Notes: generated by a model not told the origin, from the sequence alone. Counted from the stretch's first letter, positions 53,313 through 61,825 are shown. The stretch is DNA of 64,000 nt from Mucilaginibacter phenanthrenivorans (GCF_024721155.1 NZ_JAHVAP010000001.1:434001-498000); one strand, 5' to 3'. Numbers and translations are program-made.

Positions 53313-53570
53313 ATGAATTCAAAAATATTTTCCTACAAGGTGCCGGGTGTAACGTTGCAAACAATTGATGATGATCTTAGCATCAGCCCGGTCTTTGACC
53401 GCAAGGCTATACTGGAACCGCTTAAAGAGATCTTTAAACAGGAGAACTATAAGATTGATGAGGCATCGCTCAATTACAAGCTGATTGACGACCAGCTGTT
53501 TATTCAAGGCTTAGCCATAGAAAACGAAGAACCAAAAATCGTAGGCTTCCGTTTTGGCAAAGGTGAATAG
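53313..53570 (+). CDS. Small conserved-looking hypothetical protein
   Basis: 85 residues, soluble, strand-helix-strand: FSYKVPGVTLQTIDDDLSISPVFDRKAILEPLKEIFKQENYKIDEASLNYKLIDDQLFIQGLAIENEEPKIVGFRFGK. Codon use and amphipathic pattern look genuine. It lies 47 nt after fusion paralog 3 on the same strand and may be co-transcribed with it. A hairpin follows at 53595. The function is unknown. Confidence 0.65.
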   Translation: MNSKIFSYKVPGVTLQTIDDDLSISPVFDRKAILEPLKEIFKQENYKIDEASLNYKLIDDQLFIQGLAIENEEPKIVGFRFGKGE

Positions 53571-53594
53571 CGTATGATATGATGAAAATTTATT

Positions 53595-53637
53595 AAAACA
53601 CTTGAAGAGCATCTGCGGAATGCTTTGCAAGTGTTTT
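53595..53637 (+). terminator. Terminator hairpin
   Basis: AAAACACTTG at 53595-53604 pairs with CAAGTGTTTT at 53628-53637, and an inner AAGAGCAT / AATGCTTT stem extends it. It lies 25 nt after the stop of the small gene and can also act on the opposite strand. Confidence 0.65.
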
Positions 53638-53668
53638 ACTTGAGCGTGGACACTCAAGGTCTAATTTG

Positions 53669-53698
53669 TTCAGGTGGGACACTTGAACAGGCTGCAGG
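53669..53698. repeat. REP-like palindrome, copy 5
   Basis: GTTCAGGT-GGGAC-ACTTGAAC-AGGCTGCAGG, a variant of the 6960-6989 family in which both arms changed in step (AAGC/GCTT to AGGT/ACTT). Paired changes suggest the hairpin matters. Confidence 0.55.
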
Positions 53699-53725
53699 AC
53701 AATATACATGTTAGATCAGACCAGT

Positions 53726-54007
53726 TTATTTTTTTATCACGGTCATCCATTGGCTCTTTTGATGTTTTACAACACTATCCCCCACTACTACATTGTCTTC
53801 GTCGCCAACCCACCTTATCCATTCTAAATCAAATTGCTTATTATTTACAGTTATTGTTGGACGGTATTTACCAGATTCGTAAGATACTTTTTGAATCCTG
53901 CCGTTAAAATCATAATTCAACGTCCTGTAAATTTTGTAAGCAGAAAAACTCCAATACAATATAAATATTGAAAGAGCAGAATAAGCTAAATACTTCTTTA
54001 TTTTCAT
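53726..54007 (-). CDS. Small membrane-anchored hypothetical protein
   Basis: 93 residues. One N-terminal helix (KYLAYSALSIFILYWSFSAYKIY) and a strand-rich extracytoplasmic part (NYDFNGRIQKVSYESGKYRPTITVNNKQFDLEWIRWVGDEDNVVVGDSVVKHQKSQWMTVIKK). The DFNGxIxKVxYxxGKxxPTxxVNxxxFxL pattern looks like a genuine small domain. The function is unknown. It lies 21 nt before the 39-residue reading frame's stop on the same strand. Confidence 0.7.
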   Translation of the reverse strand: MKIKKYLAYSALSIFILYWSFSAYKIYRTLNYDFNGRIQKVSYESGKYRPTITVNNKQFDLEWIRWVGDEDNVVVGDSVVKHQKSQWMTVIKK

Positions 54008-54028
54008 TGCTATTTAACGGGAAATAAA

Positions 54029-54148
54029 TTACTTCTTAGGTTTAACCTCTTTCTTAGGCTTGTTTTCGACAGATGTTTTACTAACAGACGCTGTAATAAA
54101 ACGATGAAATATGTTGGATGCTTCTTTAGGGTTCTTCTGATGTGACAT
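54029..54148 (-). CDS. Very small basic protein (39 aa)
   Basis: A short reverse frame from ATG 54148 to TAA 54029: MSHQKNPKEASNIFHRFITA, then SVSKTSVENKPKKEVKPKK. It is highly basic, with a lysine/proline tail. It lies just upstream of the 93-residue gene on the same strand (gap 21 nt), as if in one operon. Similar tiny basic proteins are common in Bacteroidota, but I cannot name the family. Confidence 0.45.
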   Translation of the reverse strand: MSHQKNPKEASNIFHRFITASVSKTSVENKPKKEVKPKK

Positions 54149-54225
54149 AGTACCAAGTTAATTTAAAATAGAGTGAGTTGCTCTTCGTTTATATCTTCGC
54201 CATTTGATGGATGAATAACGAAGTT

Positions 54226-55638
54226 TTACATTAACCCCGGATAATACCCCGTAATCAGATCCTGATCCTTTTTACTCAATTCCTTAATCAATTGCGGTTT
54301 ATCCTGCGGCCTTAATCCTTTTTGGTTAATTTCATTGATCAGGCTCCAGTTTTTGTCAGGATGCGCCGGACTTGGGTCTGCGGGTTCTTTGGCGTGCAGG
54401 TCATACCGGGTAAAATCTATCACCATTTCGGGTGTGTTTTGGTGCCAGTCGTGTAATATTGCCAACCGGAATTCCTTGTTCATAAACCATTTGATCTCCA
54501 GGTTATTGTACGAGTCACCAAGACCCGAGCCGCGTTCCTCGAAGCGGTAATTCCATTTGTCGTTGTTTTTGTATTGGTTTCGCCAGATGTTACCATATTC
54601 GCCAAAAGTTACAAATTGGGTATCGGGCCAGCGCTTTTTGGTATCGGTTACCCACATCTCCAGCGCACCGCAGATCAGGTCCTTCCCAAACTCATAAACC
54701 AGCTGGGCTTCCCAGATATTGGTTACCCAGCCAAAGCCATTTAACTCAAAACCTTTGTCAAAATGGATGGACTGGGTGTGCATCACTTCCCTGTGCCCCA
54801 GATCCAATCCCCAGCCAACGTATGTTTCCAGCGGCCCGACACCGCGTCGACTGTTAAAGCCGGTTATCTTTTGATCCGATGCCCCGCTTCGGCGTGCGCA
54901 AATGAAGTCCATCGTCCAGCCATCTAAGTTTACGCAATCAATAAAGTCGCTGCTGTTTTGCGCGGGCTTGCAAAAATGCTCCTTCGATGGATAAAAAGGA
55001 TAGGAGGGTGAGCCGTCCGCCCCGCCGCCGTCTATGTTCGACTGGCTCCAGATCACTGCATGGACCGCGTGGATCTTTTCCTTTTCTGCCAGGTATTGTA
55101 AATTATTGGCCGATAAAAATCCACCCATTATAGCCTGGGGCCGGTAACCCTTGCCTACAAAACCGGTGATTGTCTCAATCGCTTCGGTCATCTCCCGGTT
55201 TATCCGTTCGCGCGGCAGGTACATGGCCGGGAAGTATCCGGGGAAATAGGAAACTTCGTCGCCGTATTTTTCCTGGCATTCTGCAGCATAGTTCCTGATC
55301 TCAACATAATTCTTTCGTTTGTCTTCCAGCGCATTCAGCGTAAATCCCCAGGTAAGCCTGCCGTCAGGGTTGTTTTTGGCAAAGGCCTCCCGCATCCATT
55401 TAACGCCCTCCAAAGTATGCCATGCAGCTTCATCCCGCGGATGCAGTTTAACATCCCTGGACACCTCCCACGGTGTAGTTCGGATCATGATACAGAAGGT
55501 GACAAACCTGTTGCCATTTAGGGAAACAGGTGGCCGGTTGCTTAACAGTAACCCCATACCCTTAAATAAATCAGATCTGTTAGCTGCCAGGCCAGCGCCT
55601 GATATTGCAGCGCTTTGTACAAAAGTGCGTCTGTCCAT
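54226..55638 (-). CDS. Tat-exported protein, DUF3863-like
   Basis: 470 residues. The N-terminus MDRRTFVQSAAISGAGLAA is a Tat-type signal. The mature protein is aromatic-rich with glycosidase-like segments (RLTWGFTLNALEDKRKNYVEIRNYAAECQEKYGDEVSYFPGYFPAMYLPRERINREMTEAIETITGFVGKGYRPQAIMGGFLSANN, then HAVHAVIWSQSNIDGGGADGSPSYPFYPSKEHFC). The pattern fits the DUF3863/DUF3864 proteins of Bacteroides-type gut and soil bacteria, which probably have a deacetylase-like barrel. The function is unknown; a carbohydrate substrate is likely from the neighbours at 57-61 kb. Domain naming is from memory. It is monocistronic. Confidence 0.75.
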   Translation of the reverse strand: MDRRTFVQSAAISGAGLAANRSDLFKGMGLLLSNRPPVSLNGNRFVTFCIMIRTTPWEVSRDVKLHPRDEAAWHTLEGVKWMREAFAKNNPDGRLTWGFTLNALEDKRKNYVEIRNYAAECQEKYGDEVSYFPGYFPAMYLPRERINREMTEAIETITGFVGKGYRPQAIMGGFLSANNLQYLAEKEKIHAVHAVIWSQSNIDGGGADGSPSYPFYPSKEHFCKPAQNSSDFIDCVNLDGWTMDFICARRSGASDQKITGFNSRRGVGPLETYVGWGLDLGHREVMHTQSIHFDKGFELNGFGWVTNIWEAQLVYEFGKDLICGALEMWVTDTKKRWPDTQFVTFGEYGNIWRNQYKNNDKWNYRFEERGSGLGDSYNNLEIKWFMNKEFRLAILHDWHQNTPEMVIDFTRYDLHAKEPADPSPAHPDKNWSLINEINQKGLRPQDKPQLIKELSKKDQDLITGYYPGLM

Positions 55639-55758
55639 ATTGAATAATACTTGCCGCTAAATATATTGAATCTTTTTATGGGTGAGACGCGACGGGTGCA
55701 TTTCAAATTGTTGCTCCCTGAATTTTTAACTAAAGGCCTTGTTAGGTTATTTATAGTC

Positions 55759-56057
55759 CGTCCCTTGAAAGGCTACCGTGTACCCCACAATTTTTAAGAA
55801 TACTGAAGGACAATGAGCCGTAGGCTCTACCGCTTTGTAGAAAAACGTTGATTAAGATTTTTGCCTCATAGAGGCTACCCAGCCGTTAGATTTGTAACCA
55901 CCGTACTCGCATCGTGCCAGAAATGATGGTAAAGGGTAGCCACCTACGGGGCAAAATATCTCTCTTTCTATTAGCTACAAAGCGGTAGACCCTATGGGTC
56001 AGGAAAAATCTGCCTGGCAAAAAGATGCAGGTACACGGTAGCCTTAAAAGGGACGGC
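55759..56057. repeat. 300-bp nested palindromic element
   Basis: Outer arms are CGTCCCTTGAAAGGCTACCG (from 55759) and its near-complement, CGGTAGCCTTAAAAGGGACG (to 56056). Inside, GAGCCGTAGGCTCTACCGC and CTACAAAGCGGTAGACCCTA face each other, and further in GCCTCATAGAGGCTACCC faces GGGTAGCCACCTACGGGGC. The whole can fold into one long imperfect hairpin. There is no coding frame. It looks like a MITE or BIME-like element. Confidence 0.7.
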
Positions 56058-56075
56058 AATGAATTAGTTAGTTCT

Positions 56076-56110
56076 TGTTTCATTGCCGTCGGTTTTAACC
56101 GACGGGTTAG
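56076..56110. repeat. Small palindrome GCCGTCGG / CCGACGG
   Basis: CCGTCGGTT-TT-AACCGACGG, a perfect 9-bp stem with a 2-nt centre, flanked by TTGTTTC and AACAAAAC. This short repeat is common in Bacteroidota intergenic DNA. It lies 30 nt from the 300-bp element. Confidence 0.6.
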
Positions 56111-56236
56111 AGAACAAAACAAATGTCGGCTTTAGCCAAATTTAGCATGTGGCATAGCCGCAGATATCGAACCTGGTGCCATAAACCATTTGCGTTTCGT
56201 TTAAATAGTAAGCCCGGTATGAAAATACCCGACGGT

Positions 56237-56271
56237 AAAACTTACGAAGTTTTCGAAACTTCGTAAGTTTT
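56237..56271 (-). terminator. Perfect 16-bp terminator hairpin
   Basis: AAAACTTACGAAGTTT at 56237-56252 pairs with AAACTTCGTAAGTTTT at 56256-56271 across a TCG loop. It lies 14 nt after the SHOCT gene's stop on the reverse strand and ends in TTTT in that direction. Confidence 0.75.
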
Positions 56272-56285
56272 ATTGGTCAAGAAAA

Positions 56286-56798
56286 TCATTCTCCTAAAAG
56301 CTTCTTCTTTTGCGCGTTATATTCAGCCTGGGTAATCCCTCCGGCATCCAATAGTTTTTTAAGCTTCAGCAACTCATCGGCAACCCCAACATGGCTGGCG
56401 GCATTTGATCCTGCGGCAGTGCAAGGGGTTACCTCACAGGCGGCAATTGCCTCAACAATCCAGATGTCGTAATTATTCAATCCCCCGGTTTTTGTTGTAA
56501 ATATGATCTTCTCGCCTCCAGAAATTTGTGAAACAGATTTAATCTTTTTAATGATGGCATTGGTAAGCGAAAAGTCCTTGCGGGCATTCATCTCATTGCC
56601 ATTACGACGCGGCGGTAAAAATGATGGCTGGGTTACCTGGATATATTTAAAATTACCATCAGGCATTGATCCCATTCCTACTTTAACCGTATCGCCTATA
56701 TGATAGGTTTTTCCATTAGGCGCTTTATATTCTTTAAGGGTTTGGCAAATTGCCGTAACAGGCAACAAGGTAATCATGATAAAAAATAGCTTCTTCAT
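56286..56798 (-). CDS. SHOCT-domain secreted protein
   Basis: 170 residues with a signal peptide (MKKLFFIMITLLPVTAICQ). A strand-rich domain of about 105 residues (YKAPNGKTYHIGDTVKVGMGSMPDGNFKYIQVTQP) is followed by a C-terminal SHOCT helix pair (VADELLKLKKLLDAGGITQAEYNAQKKKLLGE, about 138-170). SHOCT is a short oligomerisation or targeting module. The function is unknown. It is monocistronic, with a strong terminator. Confidence 0.82.
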   Translation of the reverse strand: MKKLFFIMITLLPVTAICQTLKEYKAPNGKTYHIGDTVKVGMGSMPDGNFKYIQVTQPSFLPPRRNGNEMNARKDFSLTNAIIKKIKSVSQISGGEKIIFTTKTGGLNNYDIWIVEAIAACEVTPCTAAGSNAASHVGVADELLKLKKLLDAGGITQAEYNAQKKKLLGE

Positions 56799-57105
56799 TT
56801 TGGTAATATTCAGGTTTTTATAAGTACAAAATAGGTGTGCAATTGTTTATTAAATATACAGCATAAAATCTATAGCCAGGTAATAATGAAGTTGATAAGC
56901 GGAATTAACTTTTATGCCGGGTGGCAATAGCTCACCCTGATCAATCGCGAAGTCACTAACCCTCGTTCACATCCGTACGTATCATTATATCAAAACCGTA
57001 CGATTGTTTTAGGTAAATTAGCTTAAAAAATTATTAATCAGATGTTTATGTAGATGGCATATTTATTGAAGCCTTATTGTATATGGGCGTTAACTCAATC
57101 AAATC
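56799..57105. other. Divergent promoter gap
   Basis: 307 bp between the SHOCT gene and the 57106 gene, with no reading frame. It has two CCGTACG words 23 nt apart (56973-56979 and 56996-57002), which could be a direct-repeat regulator site for the carbohydrate cluster. Nothing else stands out. Confidence 0.4.
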
Positions 57106-57726
57106 ATGAAAATCATTCTTGCCGCAGCGTTATTCCTTATCATTTCAAATTGTTTTGGCCAGGTAAAAAAGATAGACGACTTTGCTGTTTATAATCGCGT
57201 ATTGACTATTAATAACGATGGCAGGGCATCTGTCATTCATTTAAATGAATCAGCAAATAATGGTGTTGCGTGGATAAAAGGCATGAAATTTACCAACGGA
57301 AATATTGAATTTGATGTAATGGGTAAAGATGTTTTACAACAGAGCTTCGTAGGGGTTGCCTTTCATGGGGTTAATGATACCACTTATGATGCAATTTATT
57401 TCCGGCCATTTAATTTCAGATCAGCAGACCCGGAAAAGAAGGTTCATCATGTCCAGTATATCTCTGATCCGAAATTTGAATGGATGAAGCTACGCGCTGA
57501 GTTTCCCGGCAAATATGAAAAAGGCATAACCGTACCACCCGATCCCAATGGTTGGTTCCATGTACGGATAGCGGTGAAGGGAAAAAAGTTCAGCGTATTT
57601 GTTAACGGCGACGCAAAGCCATCCCTTGAAGTGGAGCAACTGGTAAAACTAACTGGGGATATGATAGGCTTTTGGGCGGGTAATGGTTCCGGAGGCGATT
57701 GGAAAAATCTGCGAATCAGCAACTAA
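57106..57726 (+). CDS. Secreted concanavalin-like (DUF1080-type) domain protein
   Basis: 206 residues, signal peptide MKIILAAALFLIISNCFGQ, then a jelly-roll of the LamG/DUF1080 type: NGNIEFDVMGKDVLQQSFVGVAFHG, DAIYFRPFNFRSADPEKKVHHVQY, WFHVRIAVKGKKFSVFVNGDAKPSLEVEQL and GDMIGFWAGNGSGGDWKNLRI. The usual catalytic residues of 3-keto-sugar hydrolases cannot be assigned; it may just bind sugars. It is convergent with the GH88/105 gene (1-nt gap), at the edge of the carbohydrate cluster. Confidence 0.8.
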   Translation: MKIILAAALFLIISNCFGQVKKIDDFAVYNRVLTINNDGRASVIHLNESANNGVAWIKGMKFTNGNIEFDVMGKDVLQQSFVGVAFHGVNDTTYDAIYFRPFNFRSADPEKKVHHVQYISDPKFEWMKLRAEFPGKYEKGITVPPDPNGWFHVRIAVKGKKFSVFVNGDAKPSLEVEQLVKLTGDMIGFWAGNGSGGDWKNLRISN

Positions 57727-57727
57727 A

Positions 57728-58879
57728 CTACTTTATTGCCGGGTGATGGCTCACATATTTATATAATTCCGACCCTGTAAGCAAAAATGCACCAACTCCA
57801 TAAACTTCTGCACTGTTTTCGGTAACCATATCCGGGCTGTCTCCAATGCGCTGCACATAACCGAGCATCCCGTTCGGGTGAACAGAAGACGTAAGCGCGG
57901 CCCACGCCTTTTTAACAACCGGTAAATATGTTTTCTCATCAAGCAGGTTATGGTTTAGCCCCCAAACCAGCGCATAGCAATAAAAACCTGTGCCGCTTGT
58001 TTCCTTAACAGGGTAACTTTCCGGATCTAATAACGAGGCGTGCCAGCTGCCGTCCGGCTGCTGCAGCGACGCTATCCTGGCAGCCATGTCCTTATACAGC
58101 GTTTCAAAGTTCGACTTATCAGGATAATTTGCAGGCATATTTTCCATCACCCTAACCAACCCAGCCAATACCCAGCCGTTCCCCCTCGACCAAAATACCT
58201 TTTTGCCATTTTTCTCCTTCCTGTTCAGATAGCTGCCGTCCCTGAAATACAAGTGTTCGGTGGGATCATAAAGGTAATTGGTGGTTTTCCACCAAAGTTT
58301 TACGGCTGTGTTTAAATACTTAGGATCTTTGGTTGCCGTACTTAAATAGCTTAAAGCCGTCGGCCCCATAAACAGTGCATCGCACCATGCCCATTCGCGC
58401 GATGCAATGTTATCCTTCCATTCCAGCGATTCATCGTGTGGTTTATCTAAAATGCTATCAGCCAATTTTATAAACGGGGCGATCATTTTTTTATCATGAT
58501 ACCTTGTATATAACAATGAATACGTTTGACCAATGCAATAATCATCAGCCATAAAACGGTTGCGGCCGGTATTCCAGTTCAGGTCGCTTCCAATCTTGGT
58601 TAACGCTTCCAGGTATTTATCATTTCCCTTTATTGCACCCAGGGCATAAAAGCCGGTATAACACGCGGCATTTGTCCAGTCTACCGGCGGATGGTTAAAT
58701 CCTTTTGTATTCCATTCGTTCAGCTGCCAGTCAGCAACCTGGCGCATGATATTTAAAATGTTTTCCTTTTTTAGGGTAGAGTCCTTTGTAGCCGGTATTC
58801 CCTTAGCATGAGGTATATACAGGCTAAAAAATAAAACTATTGACAGTAAACACGGGATTTTAGTTTTTACAGCTGGCAT
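57728..58879 (-). CDS. Unsaturated glycuronyl hydrolase, GH88/GH105 type
   Basis: 383 residues, signal peptide at the N-terminus (IPCLLSIVLFFSLYIPHAKG). An (alpha/alpha)6-barrel signature is present: WQLNEWNTKGFNHPPVDWTNAACYTGFYALG, DYCIGQTYSLLYTRYHD, REWAWCDALFMGPTALSYLS, VFWSRGNGWVLAGLVRVM and SGTGFYCYALVWGL. The D in the WxxA(C/S)WCDALF segment is the likely general acid. It removes the unsaturated sugar left at pectin or glycosaminoglycan oligomer ends by lyases. The envelope is its likely location. It is divergent from the GH127 gene (110-bp gap), which suggests joint control. Confidence 0.9.
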   Translation of the reverse strand: MPAVKTKIPCLLSIVLFFSLYIPHAKGIPATKDSTLKKENILNIMRQVADWQLNEWNTKGFNHPPVDWTNAACYTGFYALGAIKGNDKYLEALTKIGSDLNWNTGRNRFMADDYCIGQTYSLLYTRYHDKKMIAPFIKLADSILDKPHDESLEWKDNIASREWAWCDALFMGPTALSYLSTATKDPKYLNTAVKLWWKTTNYLYDPTEHLYFRDGSYLNRKEKNGKKVFWSRGNGWVLAGLVRVMENMPANYPDKSNFETLYKDMAARIASLQQPDGSWHASLLDPESYPVKETSGTGFYCYALVWGLNHNLLDEKTYLPVVKKAWAALTSSVHPNGMLGYVQRIGDSPDMVTENSAEVYGVGAFLLTGSELYKYVSHHPAIK

Positions 58880-58989
58880 TGTTGCTTTAATTGGTAGATG
58901 CTAAAGATAATGCAAATTGAAATTAGATGGCGCGATCAACCTAAATTTCAAGTCTAAATTGTGGTATATTTATCATAAATATCCTGCAC

Positions 58990-60813
58990 ATGAAAAAACT
59001 TTTTTACCTGCTGCTTTTTATTTTTACAGGCTCGCAAGCCACAAGTGCCCATAAAATTTACGATCCAATTGCTCCCAACAAAATAACAGACAGGTATATT
59101 CCTGCTTATTATCAAAATATCGGCGGCCTGCTTGGCTACCGGATGAACATTAATCTTGAAAAAAGGCTACTGCAAATAGATTCAGCCACGCTTTTATCCG
59201 GCTTTAAAAAAAGGCCGGGAGCGCAAACCTGGATAGGGGAGCACGTTGGGAAATTCCTGTTCTCCGCATCAAAAACTTACGCCTATAGCCACGATCCTCG
59301 AATAAAACACCTGATGGATGACATGGTGCAAAAATACATTGCCTGCCAGATGCCGGACGGTTATTTAGGGACATACCTGCTGAAGGATCGCTGGACGGAG
59401 TGGGACGTTTGGGCGCATAAATATGCTATTATCGGTTTGCTAAACTATTATTCGGTTACCGGTTATCAACCCGCGCTGGAAACCGCCAAAAAGGCTGCCG
59501 ATTTGATCTGCAGAACATTTGGCGACGACCAAGGCAAACGGGACCTGATGTTAGCCGGGGATCACAATGGCTTAGCGCCGGGCAGCATCCTGGAACCAAT
59601 GGTTGACCTGTACAGGTACACCGGCGACCAAAAATACTTCGATTTTTGTAAATACATTCTGAGGGCTTACGAGCAGCCAACCGGCCCGAAGATCATTGGT
59701 CAACTGGAAAAATATGGAGACGTAACAAAAGTGGGGGACGCGAAGGCTTACGAAATGTTATCCTGCTTTTTAGGGATCCTGAAATATTACAAATTGACCG
59801 GGGAAGATAAATACCTGAAACTTTTACAAACAGCCTGGACTGATATTGCAACGCATCGTTTGTACATAACCGGTACATCAAGCGATCACGAGATCTTTGT
59901 TGCGCCCGGCATTCTTGGTGCTGAAAATAAAAATGATATGGGCGAAGGTTGCGTAACTGTTACCTGGATCCAGTTTAACCTGCAATTGCTGCAAATTACC
60001 GGGGAAGCCAAATATGCAGAGGAATTAGAGAAATCGGTATATAACCATTTGCTGGCGGCTGAAAATCCGCAAACGGGCTGTGTAAGCTATTATACCGCGT
60101 TACAGGGCGCAAAACCTTACCGTTGCGACCAGGGATATTCCTGTTGTTTATCGAGCGTTCCCCGCGGCATCTCGTTAATTCCGGAAATGCTGGGCGGAAC
60201 CATTGATCATGTTTTCACGGTACTGATGTATGAAAATGCGGAGGCAACTACAGATATCACTACTAATGATAATTCAAATATTTTGTTGAAGATAAAATCG
60301 ACGACCAGTTTTCCATTGGATGGCAAGGTCACTTATGTTGTAAACCCTGCGAAAGCGGCAACCTTTACCATTGATTTTCGGGTTCCTTTGTGGGCGAAAA
60401 ACTTCGTGGCTAGAGTCGGGAACGAAGCGTATACCGGTAAAAATGGCCAATTGTTAAGTGTTAACCGGGTGTGGAAACCGGGCGATAATGTGGTCGTTTC
60501 ATTTGATATGCCGCTGGAGGTTTTGCCCGGAGGTATGTCATATCCAAATGCGGTTGCCTTTAAACGCGGCCCCCAGGTATTGGCGATAGACCAGGGATTA
60601 AACAAAGGGCTTACATCATTAAAGATGGTTGATTATGTAAATAGCACATCTCAACTAAGCGACACAAAATCGGCATTGCCAGCAGATTGGGGATGGAAGG
60701 AGGCCTATAGCCTGCAAATGAAGGTTGGATATAAAACCCAAAGTATTATTCTTGTACCATTTTCGGAAGCGGGACAAAAATCAGCGGACATTGAGGTGTG
60801 GGTCAAACATTAA
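58990..60813 (+). CDS. Beta-L-arabinofuranosidase, GH127 type
   Basis: 607 residues with a signal peptide (MKKLFYLLLFIFTGSQATSAH). The GH127 (formerly DUF1680) barrel includes VGKFLFSASKTYAYSHDPRIKHLMDDMVQKYIACQMPDGYLGTY and SCFLGILKYYKLTGEDKY. The metal/nucleophile cysteines are in EGC (Glu319, Cys321) and CC (Cys385, Cys386) of GYSCCLSSVPRG, by analogy with characterised members. A C-terminal beta domain follows from ~430. It cleaves terminal beta-L-arabinofuranose from plant glycans. It is paired with GH88/105 and with a downstream AraC regulator, so the cluster targets arabinose-decorated pectin. No SusC/SusD is nearby. Confidence 0.9.
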   Translation: MKKLFYLLLFIFTGSQATSAHKIYDPIAPNKITDRYIPAYYQNIGGLLGYRMNINLEKRLLQIDSATLLSGFKKRPGAQTWIGEHVGKFLFSASKTYAYSHDPRIKHLMDDMVQKYIACQMPDGYLGTYLLKDRWTEWDVWAHKYAIIGLLNYYSVTGYQPALETAKKAADLICRTFGDDQGKRDLMLAGDHNGLAPGSILEPMVDLYRYTGDQKYFDFCKYILRAYEQPTGPKIIGQLEKYGDVTKVGDAKAYEMLSCFLGILKYYKLTGEDKYLKLLQTAWTDIATHRLYITGTSSDHEIFVAPGILGAENKNDMGEGCVTVTWIQFNLQLLQITGEAKYAEELEKSVYNHLLAAENPQTGCVSYYTALQGAKPYRCDQGYSCCLSSVPRGISLIPEMLGGTIDHVFTVLMYENAEATTDITTNDNSNILLKIKSTTSFPLDGKVTYVVNPAKAATFTIDFRVPLWAKNFVARVGNEAYTGKNGQLLSVNRVWKPGDNVVVSFDMPLEVLPGGMSYPNAVAFKRGPQVLAIDQGLNKGLTSLKMVDYVNSTSQLSDTKSALPADWGWKEAYSLQMKVGYKTQSIILVPFSEAGQKSADIEVWVKH

Positions 60814-60821
60814 TTTAGCTA

Positions 60822-60854
60822 TTTGTGTTGATTGGTTTGAATTGTGTAACTTTG
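60822..60854 (+). promoter_or_regulatory. Promoter of the AraC regulator, possibly leaderless
   Basis: TTTG at 60822-60825, 21 nt, then TAACTTTG at 60847-60854. The ATG is at 60859, only 4 nt further, so the transcript would begin at or just inside the start codon. Confidence 0.6.
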
Positions 60855-60858
60855 CTAT

Positions 60859-61761
60859 ATGGCAAACACCGAAACACTCCAGGAGTTTTATCAGAACAAA
60901 TTCAATTGGCTGCCCGAAAATCTTAGCCAGGATATTGGTCATTTTAACGTTTTCAGGATTGAGGATTGCACCGGGCCTAACGCTACACCTGTAAAATACA
61001 GCCGCCGCGACTTTTACAAGATCAGCCTGTTTAGGGGTAAAACTATTTATCACTATGCTGACAAAAGCATTAATGCCGATGGCACTACGCTGATCTTCTT
61101 TAATCCACAGGTACCCTATACGCTTGAATCGATGTCTGGCGACCGGACCGGGTACTTTTGCATCTTCAGGGAATCGTTTTTCACCGAGATGCTGCGGAAT
61201 AACATACATGAATTGCCGATGTTTGCAATAGGAGGTGAGCCCGCTTATGCACTGAACCTCGAACAGGATAAATACGTAAGTGATTTGTTCGACAAAATGT
61301 TGAATGAAATACAATCAGACTATAAATTTAAATATGATCTGCTGAGGAGCTATGTAACGGAGCTTATTCATTATGCGCTTAAAGTTTCTCCCACAAAAAC
61401 ACTTTATCAGCATCCCGACGCAAACTCAAGGATTACCTCTGTTTTTACTGAATTGCTTGAACGCCAGTTTCCTATAGAATCACCATCCCAGCGGTTTACC
61501 CTGCGGTCTGCTAAGGATTATGCATCACAATTGGCTGTTCATGTAAATCATCTCAACCGGGCCATTCGTCAAACCACAGGCAAAACTACCACCGAACATA
61601 TCTTTGAGCGCCTTACCAGTGAAGCTATCGCCCTGTTAAAGCACACCAACTGGAATATATCTGAAATAAGTTATAGTCTTGGGTTTGAAGAACCCGCCCA
61701 TTTCAACAACTTTTTTAAAAAACAAACTAATTCAAGGCCATCTGTTTATAGAATTGTTTGA
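60859..61761 (+). CDS. AraC-family transcriptional regulator
   Basis: 300 residues, soluble. The N-terminal half is a cupin-like sensor (DFYKISLFRGKTIYHYADKSINADGTTLIFFNPQVPYTLESMSGDRTGYFCIFRESFFTE). The C-terminal AraC HTH pair is at ~195-298 (FTLRSAKDYASQLAVHVNHLNRAIRQTTGKTTTEHIFERLTSEAIALLKHTNWNISEISYSLGFEEPAHFNNFFKKQTNSRPSVYR). It probably responds to a sugar or aldehyde. It lies between the GH127 gene and the SDR gene, 64 nt before the latter, and may control either. Confidence 0.9.
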   Translation: MANTETLQEFYQNKFNWLPENLSQDIGHFNVFRIEDCTGPNATPVKYSRRDFYKISLFRGKTIYHYADKSINADGTTLIFFNPQVPYTLESMSGDRTGYFCIFRESFFTEMLRNNIHELPMFAIGGEPAYALNLEQDKYVSDLFDKMLNEIQSDYKFKYDLLRSYVTELIHYALKVSPTKTLYQHPDANSRITSVFTELLERQFPIESPSQRFTLRSAKDYASQLAVHVNHLNRAIRQTTGKTTTEHIFERLTSEAIALLKHTNWNISEISYSLGFEEPAHFNNFFKKQTNSRPSVYRIV

Positions 61762-61825
61762 ATTTTGTAAGTATTGGTTTGAATGATGCAAGCGCTTGCC
61801 CTCCGGCGTGCCGTATTTTTGTTGT

